Assembly (NCBI GenBank): GCA_016744065.1
Contig: JADGFA010000006.1
Span: forward strand, 1-64,000
Source of the DNA: Gammaproteobacteria bacterium
Lineage (GTDB): Bacteria > Pseudomonadota > Gammaproteobacteria > SZUA-229
Reading direction: 5' to 3'
DNA length: 64,000 nt
Part shown: piece by piece, positions 54,207 through 62,034 of the stretch
Position numbering within the stretch: position 1 is the stretch's first letter
Layout: every line of letters starts with the position of its first letter
Made by a program: the position numbers and the translations under genes
Notes under the pieces: generated by a model
Told to the model about the DNA's origin: nothing
What the model saw: only the letters and a program-made list of their open reading frames with translations
Database searches by the model: none

Positions 54207-55265
54207 ATAAATATATTTTCAAAAAAATTATTAAACTGGTATGAGCAGCACGGCAGAAAAGATTTACCCTGGCAACAAAACCGCAGTGCTTATGGTGTCT
54301 GGGTGTCAGAAATTATGTTACAACAAACCCAGGTAAAAACGGTTATACCCTATTATGAAAAATTTATGCAACGTTTTGCTGATGTACAGGCATTGGCTGA
54401 TGCGCACGAAGATGATGTTCTGCATCATTGGTCTGGTTTAGGGTATTACGCCCGAGCGCGTAATTTACATAAAGCGGCGCAGCAGGTGCGTGATGAGCAT
54501 GGGGGGGAATTCCCCCTGGATTTTGATAATGTGCTGGCATTACCCGGCGTGGGGCGTTCCACAGCAGGCGCTATTTTAGCTCAGGCAGAAGGACAGCGAC
54601 ACGCCATTCTCGATGGCAATGTAAAGCGTGTGCTGGCACGCTTTCATGCCGTGCATGGCTGGACAGGGCAGAAAAAAGTGCAGGATCAGCTCTGGTTATT
54701 TGCCGAGCAACATACACCGAAAAAACAGTTAGCGGACTATACCCAGGCTATTATGGACTTAGGTGCAACCCTGTGCAGGCGCTCTAAGCCCGATTGTGAG
54801 CTGTGCCCGTTAAATAAAGAGTGTGTGGCTTATGCGACACAGCAGGTTGCCTTATTGCCCACGCCAAAGCCCAGAAAAACCCTGCCGGTTAAGGCTGTAC
54901 GAATGCTGTTACTGCGTAATAGTGAACGGCATATATTGTTAGAAAAACGCCCGCCTACGGGTATTTGGGGTGGTCTGTGGAGCCTGCCCGAAATGCCGCT
55001 TATTGAATCGGTAGCAGACTGGTGTAATATTCATTACCAGTTTGATATTGATACCAGTGAAGAGCTACCCGTGGTGCGCCATACCTTCAGTCATTTTCAT
55101 CTGGATATAACGCCCTGCATTGTTGAGGTGAATACCCCTGATCAAAGTGTGATGGAAGCGCAGCGCAGAGTCTGGTATAAAGCCTGCCAGAATGATCGTC
55201 AGCAGCCATCATTAGGATTAGCTGCTCCGGTTACCAGTTTGTTAAACCGTTTAAACGAGGAATAA
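54207..55265 (+). CDS. mutY: A/G-specific adenine glycosylase MutY (start codon unclear)
   Basis: The frame opens after TAA 54204-54206 and encodes [20 protein letters not shown], the MutY N-terminus, but no ATG, GTG or TTG occurs until GTG 54303, which would cut the first 30 or so residues. The start is therefore probably a rare ATA at 54207 or 54213. The catalytic Glu is in SEIMLQQTQ, the helix-hairpin-helix in [13 protein letters not shown], and the four-cysteine cluster CX6CX2CX5C near 54777-54830. A C-terminal Nudix-like domain follows. MutY removes A opposite 8-oxoG. It ends two bases before yggX. Confidence 0.88.
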   Translation: MNIFSKKLLNWYEQHGRKDLPWQQNRSAYGVWVSEIMLQQTQVKTVIPYYEKFMQRFADVQALADAHEDDVLHHWSGLGYYARARNLHKAAQQVRDEHGGEFPLDFDNVLALPGVGRSTAGAILAQAEGQRHAILDGNVKRVLARFHAVHGWTGQKKVQDQLWLFAEQHTPKKQLADYTQAIMDLGATLCRRSKPDCELCPLNKECVAYATQQVALLPTPKPRKTLPVKAVRMLLLRNSERHILLEKRPPTGIWGGLWSLPEMPLIESVADWCNIHYQFDIDTSEELPVVRHTFSHFHLDITPCIVEVNTPDQSVMEAQRRVWYKACQNDRQQPSLGLAAPVTSLLNRLNEE

Positions 55266-55267
55266 CC

Positions 55268-55543
55268 ATGAGCCGTATGGTGCAATGTGTAAAATTAGGG
55301 CGTGAAGCAGAAGGCCTTGAGCGTCCAACATATCCAGGTGATCTGGGTGCAAAAATTTATAATAATGTCTCAAAAGAGGCATGGGCTGAGTGGTTGCAGC
55401 ACCAGACGATGTTAATTAATGAGTACCGATTAACACCGATTGAACCCAAAGCGCGCAAGTTCCTGGAAGACGAAATGGAAAAATTCTTTTTCAGTGAAAA
55501 AGGTGTCGCCGCTCCAGAAGGCTTTGTACCGCCCTCAAGTTAA
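55268..55543 (+). CDS. yggX: Fe(2+)-trafficking protein YggX
   Basis: 91 residues. [21 protein letters not shown] (with Cys7) and [17 protein letters not shown] are signatures of YggX. It protects iron-sulfur clusters from oxidants and is commonly linked to mutY, as here, two bases downstream. Cytosolic. The downstream gap contains a structured element before tRNA-Phe. Confidence 0.96.
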   Translation: MSRMVQCVKLGREAEGLERPTYPGDLGAKIYNNVSKEAWAEWLQHQTMLINEYRLTPIEPKARKFLEDEMEKFFFSEKGVAAPEGFVPPSS

Positions 55544-55544
55544 T

Positions 55545-55677
55545 AAAAAGGCGTATCAGGCGAGTTCTTATGCATAGATTTTTTATGCGGGAAAGGCATT
55601 TAGCCTGTACTCAGGCTTCATTTGCTAATATTTTTACTTGACTCAGCTCGCCTGAACTTGTCTAATACGCCCTCTTT
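55545..55677. other. Structured element between yggX and tRNA-Phe
   Basis: GGCGTAT (55550-55556) and CAGGCGAG (55557-55564) pair with ATACGCC (55665-55671) and CTCGCCTG (55647-55654), closing a long outer stem with a 10-base bulge. Inside are GCATA/TATGC (55572-55588) and AGCCTG/CAGGCT (55602-55617) hairpins. It could be a terminator-like structure, an sRNA or a repeat; no known family was recognised. Confidence 0.5.
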
Positions 55678-55720
55678 GCGAATCAGCGTCTTGCTGAAAG
55701 CATGCAAAAAAGTTCAAAAT

Positions 55721-55796
55721 GGCCGAATAGCTCAGTCGGTAGAGCAGCGGATTGAAAATCCGCGTGTCCCTGGTTCAATTCCAGGTTCGGCCACCA
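55721..55796 (+). tRNA. tRNA-Phe (GAA)
   Basis: 76-base cloverleaf. The acceptor stem GGCCGAA pairs with TTCGGCC, the D-arm is GCTCAGTCGGTAGAGC, the anticodon arm CGGATTGAAAATCCG gives anticodon GAA, and the T-arm is CCTGGTTCAATTCCAGG. Genomic CCA is included at 55794-55796. Confidence 0.97.
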
Positions 55797-56130
55797 CTTT
55801 TTCATATATATCTATGTCACATAAGCCTTTCGGGCGTTTTAAGTCTAATCTGGTTTTATAGAATACGAATGTCTTTCTAGTGTTACAGGGTAAAACATAC
55901 CTGTTTTGTATCACTTTCAGCGTCACTTTTCACCGCCTTGTGCAATGTATAAAACCGCCCTGCTGCTATCTTTATCACTATCCCGTTATAACATTGCATT
56001 GTGTGCAATAGCCTTAAATCATGAAACCCCGCAGGGCTACGGCTTGAGCCAGCTTTATTGCATTTTAAAAAAAGGCACAAAAATGGTGAAAATAAAGCTC
56101 GGGCAGCGGATATCAATAAAGATTAATTTC
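55797..56130. other. Intergenic stretch with no gene
   Basis: No supportable gene. GCCCTGC at 55957-55963 and GCAGGGC at 56031-56037 form a 7-bp inverted repeat enclosing a small hairpin, TTGCA/TGCAA near 55994-56008. Longer frames on either strand have poor protein character. Confidence 0.5.
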
Positions 56131-56445
56131 TCATGCAAAATGTATATGGCCTATGTCTTCTGACTTTTCAGAAATAGTAATATTTATATCTTTATCAAGC
56201 GCAGTGAGATAACTGAATATTTTATCTAATGACAGGCTGCGAAATTGACCACGCAGTATTTTAGATATTTTGGGTTGATCAATACCTAGTGCGGTGGCTG
56301 CTTCAGCTTGTGTCATACCATTGTCTGTAATAGCTTTTGATAAAATCATGACAGCTTGTGCTTTCATTTTCATTTCAGCAGAATCATCAAGGCCGATGTC
56401 GTCATAAACATTACCGTTACTGATTGTATAATTTAGATTTGACAT
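56131..56445 (-). CDS. XRE/HigA-like helix-turn-helix protein
   Basis: 104 residues. An HTH covers about residues 38-92: GMTQAEAATALGIDQPKISKILRGQFRSLSLDKIFSYL, typical of XRE antitoxin-like regulators of the HigA2 kind. It usually pairs with a RelE/HigB toxin. Here the only neighbour upstream is a short remnant at 56433-56609, overlapping its first codons, so the toxin seems lost or of another type. It may bind DNA on its own promoter. Confidence 0.82.
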   Translation of the reverse strand: MSNLNYTISNGNVYDDIGLDDSAEMKMKAQAVMILSKAITDNGMTQAEAATALGIDQPKISKILRGQFRSLSLDKIFSYLTALDKDINITISEKSEDIGHIHFA

Positions 56446-56609
56446 AATATTAGTCTCTTATTGTCTGCTTTGTTAAGGTGTTTTTTAAGATACCTTTTAA
56501 TGAAGTTCGAATTTTCTGCTTCCAGTTTATTATGTATTTCTTTTGCTGTCTTGTACCTGCTTTCTATTAGATCTAGATCAGGCTTTGGTGTTGATGTTGT
56601 AATTGCGCG
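56433..56609 (-). pseudogene. 5'-truncated gene remnant upstream of the HigA-like gene
   Basis: 58 open codons follow TAA at 56612-56610 but lack any start codon. The sequence (KPDLDLIESRYKTAKEIHNK, then NFIKRYLKKHLNK) is protein-like, helical and basic. It ends at TAA inside the first codons of the HigA-like gene, so the two were probably coupled once. It could be the tail of a lost toxin. The family is not recognised. Confidence 0.4.
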
Positions 56610-56691
56610 TTAAGTGAAAATTTAGGTGTCTTAACTTAATATCTTTTAATCAGAGAATTTAAGAGAAAAATGGAATTTAAATTTTTTATCT

Positions 56692-56726
56692 AAAGAAAAA
56701 GACCAGCTTCAAATGAGGCTGGTCTT
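56692..56726 (-). terminator. Rho-independent terminator after the porin gene
   Basis: On the minus strand AAGACCAGC and GCTGGTCTT form a 9-bp stem around a 10-base loop and are followed by TTTTTCTTTA. It lies 60-90 bases beyond the porin stop and probably ends the respiratory operon. Confidence 0.85.
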
Positions 56727-56788
56727 ATGAGATCACATGCTATGTGAGAGCCGTGTAAAAAATGAGCAAAGCTAAGGGAGAGGCGTGC

Positions 56789-57856
56789 TTAGAATGTGTA
56801 CTGTAATTGAACGCCTGCAATGGTGTTGCTGGTTTCAGCCGCTGTATTGTTATCTTTATCTTCAAAGGTAAAAATTTCAGGTCGGATTCTAAAGCCGCGG
56901 GCAATCCAGGGAAGGTCAATTGGCATGCTTAAGCCAATCATGGTGCTTTCTGTGTCGACGCTATTGCTTTTTTCTACACCGGAAAAGCCGTAGATAAAGT
57001 GAATAGCGCCTTTGGTTTCGTCACCGGTAAATCTAAACCCTATATCCATCCAGTACTGTAAAACATCAGCGTCTTCACCTGCGGTTTTGGTGGCATCTGT
57101 TATGTTGTTTAAACCGCCGATTTTTTGAGTGGTATTGCCCCAGTTTTGGCCTGCACCTATTTCAGTTGCAAAGGTAACTGAACCTACAGCCGTTTTTGCT
57201 CCAATCGAAATACCTGTTGCGGTTACATCGTCCTCTCCTTCGAATGACTGTTTGGCAATAAACAGGCTGGGAAACAGTTGCCAGTCGAAGGTTTTGTAGG
57301 CCAGACCCATATCCAGGCGTGGTAATGTGGTTTCTGATTCCGCATCATTGGGAGCGTTTTTTACAGTGGGGTCAACCAGAGCAACGGCTAAAGCGCCCTG
57401 ACGATTTAAAAATTTATAGGTATAACGAACCTGGGACAGGCGCCCGGCATTGATATTGCCGTAGTTGTCACCGGAGTTATTGACCATGGCGACATTTGGG
57501 TTCAGGGGGGCAAAGGGTGTAGAGGTTTGACCCGCAAGAAGTTGCCCGGTTTCACTAAAGTCCCATTTTCCATATGCATGACGTACGGTGTTATCGGAAT
57601 TTTTCACCGCCATTTCAACATACATGCTGACATTGTCTTCGTTATCCCAGCGCACACGAAAACGAGAATTGTCAGCGACTTCTAATCTGGTTTTTTTAAG
57701 ATCAGATGTTGTATTTCCTGCGGAGTCTTTTATTTCATTGTTTTCTGTAAATACATTTGTAAAAACAATGCCGCCAATGGTTGATTTTGCTGTAGCGCTG
57801 CCATTAATGAGTGCCAGTGCAATACCAGTTGTAATCGGTAATAGTTTGTTTTTCAT
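56789..57856 (-). CDS. Outer-membrane porin-like beta-barrel protein
   Basis: 355 residues from ATG 57856, preceded by GGAGGTG at good spacing; a longer frame upstream is less likely. A signal peptide ends near SATA-KSTIGG. The mature part is built of alternating amphipathic strands (SRFRVRWDNEDNVSMYVEMA, GRLSQVRYTYKFLNRQGALA) and ends in aromatic Phe (VQLQYTF), the barrel-assembly signature. It is the last gene of the operon with the small secreted protein and AioAB-like subunits. It may carry the enzyme's substrate through the outer membrane. Confidence 0.8.
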   Translation of the reverse strand: MKNKLLPITTGIALALINGSATAKSTIGGIVFTNVFTENNEIKDSAGNTTSDLKKTRLEVADNSRFRVRWDNEDNVSMYVEMAVKNSDNTVRHAYGKWDFSETGQLLAGQTSTPFAPLNPNVAMVNNSGDNYGNINAGRLSQVRYTYKFLNRQGALAVALVDPTVKNAPNDAESETTLPRLDMGLAYKTFDWQLFPSLFIAKQSFEGEDDVTATGISIGAKTAVGSVTFATEIGAGQNWGNTTQKIGGLNNITDATKTAGEDADVLQYWMDIGFRFTGDETKGAIHFIYGFSGVEKSNSVDTESTMIGLSMPIDLPWIARGFRIRPEIFTFEDKDNNTAAETSNTIAGVQLQYTF

Positions 57857-57981
57857 TTTACACCTCCAGGTTATAAAAATAGTAGGACAGCCTGTAATGA
57901 AGCAGGCTGAATTCATTCATATAACCCCGGGTTCTGTTAAGTATGCCGTTTAAAAAAATATAGCTTTAAATATTTATGCAG

Positions 57982-58359
57982 TTAAAAATTTAACAGTGGA
58001 TCAGGTGTTTCTATGTTTTGATCGGGCCTGGGCTTCTGGGTCTTTTTTATCTTCGTGTCCCTGGCTTTTTTGATTTTTTTAGAAACAGGTTGATCTTTTT
58101 GCTTTTTCTTTTTAGCTTCAAGTTGCCTTTCGAGAGGGTCTGGAGCTACTAATGCATTTTCTTTTTTGCCGTTTGGTGAAATACTGATATCAGAATCACC
58201 GTATTTTACTTTTTTATCTTTAGGGGCGACATTTTGTAACAGAGCGTCCGGGGTTTCAATTTCGTTAGCCGTATTGGCTGGGTCTTTAGCATTTACGTTT
58301 AAGCTATGAAATAAGGAAAATAAAATAATTACGAATAAGGCTGACTGTTTTGTTTTCAT
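57982..58359 (-). CDS. Small secreted protein with repeated DPL motifs
   Basis: 125 residues. A signal peptide ends near NVNA-KDPANT. The rest is low-complexity, lysine-rich in the middle (KKKKQKDQPVSKKIKKARD) and holds three related motifs: TPDALLQ (36-43), APDPLER (72-78) and a C-terminal TPDPLLNF (118-125). Very similar DPL motifs occur in the insertion of the neighbouring molybdoenzyme. No catalytic or haem motif (no CxxCH). It probably binds a partner in the periplasm. It lies 126 bases upstream of the porin gene. Confidence 0.7.
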   Translation of the reverse strand: MKTKQSALFVIILFSLFHSLNVNAKDPANTANEIETPDALLQNVAPKDKKVKYGDSDISISPNGKKENALVAPDPLERQLEAKKKKQKDQPVSKKIKKARDTKIKKTQKPRPDQNIETPDPLLNF

Positions 58360-58548
58360 TGTGTTCTCCTGAGAACGGGTTCAGTTTAGATTTAAGTGTT
58401 GGTCGATTTCAGTCGTTTCAATTCGTATTCCAGTATCACAACTTGAATGCACTTTGTAGGAAATGATCTCGAAAAAAATAAGTTAACATAAAAAAATAAT
58501 TTACTAAATTTTTAATGAGATTATTATTTCCAGTATTAAGTGTTCCTG

Positions 58549-61470
58549 TTATGTAATGCTGCGTGATTTAAAACTCATCTCAGAAAACGAGTGCTTGTAC
58601 TTTGATTCCCCCACTTTTTTAATTATGCCTCTGGCTATTTTATAGCGTGGGCGCTGACTAATCGGGTCAAGGATGCGTCCTGCCAGTGAGTTGGTGATGC
58701 CTTTAGCTGATGGCATATTAAAGTAGGTAAATGTAACGCCTTTTTTTACCGCGTCGGTGACTATGGCAACGGCTTCAAAACTGGCGCTGTCGTACTCTAC
58801 ATAGCCGTTTTTCTGCATTTCAGAAAAGGTCATATGTTTAACGTCTTCCCAGCCCAGGCCAATGGCCGATTCCAGATTTTTCATAAGCGGGTCAAGTTCT
58901 TCAATATCAGGATTCATAGGGTTGTCCTTTTCTTTGGGGTTGGGTCCTGTTTTCTGATCACCTAAAAAACTGAGTAGTGGGTCAGGTTCTGTAATGTCTG
59001 CGTTATCGGTGTTTCTTGCATGGATGCCTTTTGCGCCTCTGTATTCATTATCGACCAGTTGTTGTAAAGGATCTTGTTCAACAAGATCATCACTGGCCTG
59101 TAGTGGAATCACACCACGAACTTTTGCATCTTTGTCTGAGTTTGAGTACCCGCCGACTTCAATTGGAATTCGGTCACTGGAAATAACAAGCTGATCACCG
59201 CTTTCAATGCCGCGTTTTTTTGCATCATCAGGATGGATTTCCAGCCAGTTATCAGGCCAGCGTTGTCGGATGTAGGGTCGGCGCATCTGATCATCGAAAC
59301 CGGATTGCCAGATTTCATTAATGCGTCCGGTAGTCACCCAGAGTTCGTTGCCTTTGGGTTTCATAAACTCCCAGTAATCACCAAACATTTCCCAGTTCGC
59401 TTTTAATAAATTAGCGCGTCCGGTTTTGGTTTTAAACTTACGTAACCATTTTGGGTTGATCACGGTTAAACCGCTGGGGGTTCCTGTTTTTAATGTGCTG
59501 TCATGCAGGCGTTTGGTGCCGATTAATTTACCATCCTCCCAACGAACAGGTGCCTGAATGCCTGTTGTGCCCATGTCTCTTAATACATCATGAGCACGGC
59601 GTCCTTTAGAGCGTGCATATTCAACCAGTGCAACATAACTGGTACGACGGCCACTGTTATAAAAAGCAGCATCTTCAAAGACGTCATTGCTATCTTTCCA
59701 GTCGAAGCCACTTAAGCCCATGCGTTGTGCAAACATGGCAGCAATTTTCCAGTCGGGTTTGGCTTCACCCGGAGCGTCATTGAATTTGGAGTAGAGTCGA
59801 ATGCGTCGTTCCCCATTAGCACGTGTCAGGTCTTCTTCACCCCAACCGGCGGCAGGTAAAACAATATCGGAAAATTCAGTATTAATGGGTTTAACCGGGT
59901 ATATATCCTGGTCAACCATCACCATGCCGCCTCTATCAATGCGCCTTTTATATGTTTCGATAATATGTTCTTTATTGAGTTTGCTCGGGCGAATGGAATG
60001 ATCACTGGTCAGGGCTTTCAGGGTTTCGCTTAAGCGTTTGGATGCAACCATGGCGTGAGTCCAGGTGGTGCCAACAACCCAGACAAAACCGACTTTGCCT
60101 TCTTCTACCCAGCGATCCAGATCAATGCCCTGTTTTTTCCAGCCAGGAAATTTTTCCGGGGCTTCGGCTTCTGGGTACTGGCCGCCGGGCATCATGCCGC
60201 GCTGGTGACCACCAAAGCGGCCAATAACCTGCCCAGGTCGATTACCCGCGCCACAAATTAAACCCAATGCGGTAATGGCGGCGGTGTTGCCGTAGTTGTT
60301 TGACCAGTACAGGCCTTTTTCAAAACCAAATGACGTTTTAGGGCGGCTGCCATCAGCTTTGGGTTTTGCAATCATTTCAGCCGCTTTGAAAATTTGTTCA
60401 GCCGGGATGCCGGTTTTTTCAGCCGCTATGTCCAGCTCAGCATATTTGTATTGGGTAATCCACTCTTTGAAATCATCGAAACCATCAGCCTGAAAAACTT
60501 CTTTATCACGCTCAGTTCGGTTATTAATCCATTTGTTAACAAACTCTGAGTCTTCCCAGTTATTTTCTACAATGATTCTAGCCATGGCATTTAATAATAA
60601 AACGTCTGTACCCGGGTTTATTTCTAAATACATTCCACCGTTTGCTTCGGCGTAGGCAACCCCCGCTGTTTTTCGCGGAACCACTGAGATTACTTTCATT
60701 CCGTTATTAATGCCTTTCAGTATCCATTCATTAAAAATAATGGTTTTGGATTCAAATGCATCTGTACCAGCAACAAATAGAACATCAGCAGCAGACCAGT
60801 CTTCATAGGCGGGGGAAAAGTTATCAATACCCGCGTCGGACATGCCAGGTGTGTCTGGGCCATGGCCTGTTGGCTGATCATGCACGGCCCATGCGGGGGT
60901 TTCAATACCACGCAAAGCCAGTTTTGTGAGTGCATGGGTGTTTTCCCAATATTGATAAGAAAACATTTTCATTGCCCAGGCCGATTTGCCTCGGGTGTCT
61001 ATTACATATTTGGAAACTTCGGCCATAATATCGATAGCATCGTCCCAGGAAACGCGCTCCAGTTTTCCATTAATACGAATCATGGGGTATTTCAAACGGT
61101 CATGGGTGAGGGTGTCAGGGTTGTAGCACTTTTGTGCAATCGTACCGCCGCGAATACTATGATCACCGCCAACGTTAACGACTTCAGTATCGCGATCTCC
61201 AATAATTGCGATATTGTGTGGCTTGCCATTAACCGAAACAATATTGTGTTGCGTAGGACTGATCCAGCCACCGCTTAATGTGGCAACCGGGTAATCCATT
61301 TCAAATATATTATTTTCTGCTTTGGCTGAACCGTCTTTACCGACAGGCCAGCGATAAACTTTATAGCCGCAACCCGTAATGCAGTAATCACATGCAGTCG
61401 TAAAAATTTCTGCATCTTTTGGGGGGAGAGGCACTTTATCAACAGGTGTGCTATCTGATTTATTACTCAT
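58549..61470 (-). CDS. AioA-like molybdopterin oxidoreductase large subunit with unusual insertion
   Basis: 973 residues. The FeS motif CDYCITGCGYKVYRWP (Cys27, Cys30, Cys34) and C-terminal SEMSFKSRS match arsenite oxidase large subunits. Fourth ligand: RGGTIAQKCYNP has Cys115, whereas AioA has Ser nearby, so a 4Fe-4S cluster is possible. The rest is DMSO-reductase fold (GTDAFESKTIIFNEW, FGGHQRGMMPGG, LPAAGWGEEDLTRANGERRIRL). Residues ~790-870 form an insertion with three DPL motifs. No signal peptide; the Tat signal on the Rieske partner would export it. Substrate unknown. Confidence 0.85.
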   Translation of the reverse strand: MSNKSDSTPVDKVPLPPKDAEIFTTACDYCITGCGYKVYRWPVGKDGSAKAENNIFEMDYPVATLSGGWISPTQHNIVSVNGKPHNIAIIGDRDTEVVNVGGDHSIRGGTIAQKCYNPDTLTHDRLKYPMIRINGKLERVSWDDAIDIMAEVSKYVIDTRGKSAWAMKMFSYQYWENTHALTKLALRGIETPAWAVHDQPTGHGPDTPGMSDAGIDNFSPAYEDWSAADVLFVAGTDAFESKTIIFNEWILKGINNGMKVISVVPRKTAGVAYAEANGGMYLEINPGTDVLLLNAMARIIVENNWEDSEFVNKWINNRTERDKEVFQADGFDDFKEWITQYKYAELDIAAEKTGIPAEQIFKAAEMIAKPKADGSRPKTSFGFEKGLYWSNNYGNTAAITALGLICGAGNRPGQVIGRFGGHQRGMMPGGQYPEAEAPEKFPGWKKQGIDLDRWVEEGKVGFVWVVGTTWTHAMVASKRLSETLKALTSDHSIRPSKLNKEHIIETYKRRIDRGGMVMVDQDIYPVKPINTEFSDIVLPAAGWGEEDLTRANGERRIRLYSKFNDAPGEAKPDWKIAAMFAQRMGLSGFDWKDSNDVFEDAAFYNSGRRTSYVALVEYARSKGRRAHDVLRDMGTTGIQAPVRWEDGKLIGTKRLHDSTLKTGTPSGLTVINPKWLRKFKTKTGRANLLKANWEMFGDYWEFMKPKGNELWVTTGRINEIWQSGFDDQMRRPYIRQRWPDNWLEIHPDDAKKRGIESGDQLVISSDRIPIEVGGYSNSDKDAKVRGVIPLQASDDLVEQDPLQQLVDNEYRGAKGIHARNTDNADITEPDPLLSFLGDQKTGPNPKEKDNPMNPDIEELDPLMKNLESAIGLGWEDVKHMTFSEMQKNGYVEYDSASFEAVAIVTDAVKKGVTFTYFNMPSAKGITNSLAGRILDPISQRPRYKIARGIIKKVGESKYKHSFSEMSFKSRSIT

Positions 61471-61485
61471 AATATAATTACTCCT

Positions 61486-62034
61486 TTAAGAAATATTTGA
61501 GGTGTGGCCATAGATCAGCCCCATAATGCCGGTAACATAAATATTGTCGCCAACGATCTCCAGGCGTGCCTGGGGTAAGCTTTCTGTTGCGTGACCTGAG
61601 ATCACCATGCCATGACGGCTTAAATCAAAAGTGGTTAAGTGTAAAGGGCAGGGGCCCATTGCTTTATGTTTGGGCTTATAGGTGCCATTGAGTGGGCCTC
61701 CCATATGGGTGCATAAATTACTGAAGGCGACAATGTCTTTATCTTTGCCAACACCACCACCTGCGGCTTCTCCTAGCTTAACCAGTACAAAAGTGGATAC
61801 AGGATTTTCAGGGGGGTACATAAAGTCAACAGCTTCATCCTGTTTTAATGTGCTGACAGAGCCAATTTTTATTCTTGGATAATCTTTTACCTGTAGCTTC
61901 ATTGCGCCAGCGATACCGGGGACGGTTGTTAAGATAATAGTGCTGGCTCCAGCTAATAGAAAATGCCGTCTTGAAGTGCAGGTGTGATTTGAGTCTTTAA
62001 TGGACTCAGTATTTATTTCTATATTGCTCATCAT
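61486..62034 (-). CDS. Rieske iron-sulfur subunit, AioB-like, Tat-exported
   Basis: 182 residues. A Tat signal (TSRRHFLLAGAS, then a hydrophobic stretch to GIAGA) leads to a Rieske domain: CTHMGG and CPLHLTTFD carry the two Cys and two His ligands. The ending LPQARLEIVGDNIYVTGIMGLIYG resembles AioB. It passes electrons from the molybdenum subunit to a periplasmic acceptor. It is the first gene of the operon, 15 bases ahead of the large subunit. It probably carries the unsigned large subunit through the Tat system as a complex. Confidence 0.9.
   Translation of the reverse strand: MMSNIEINTESIKDSNHTCTSRRHFLLAGASTIILTTVPGIAGAMKLQVKDYPRIKIGSVSTLKQDEAVDFMYPPENPVSTFVLVKLGEAAGGGVGKDKDIVAFSNLCTHMGGPLNGTYKPKHKAMGPCPLHLTTFDLSRHGMVISGHATESLPQARLEIVGDNIYVTGIMGLIYGHTSNIS

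Noticed and set aside
55883-56116. A 77-codon minus-strand frame
   Set aside because: Low protein quality and overlaps an inverted repeat; no ribosome site.
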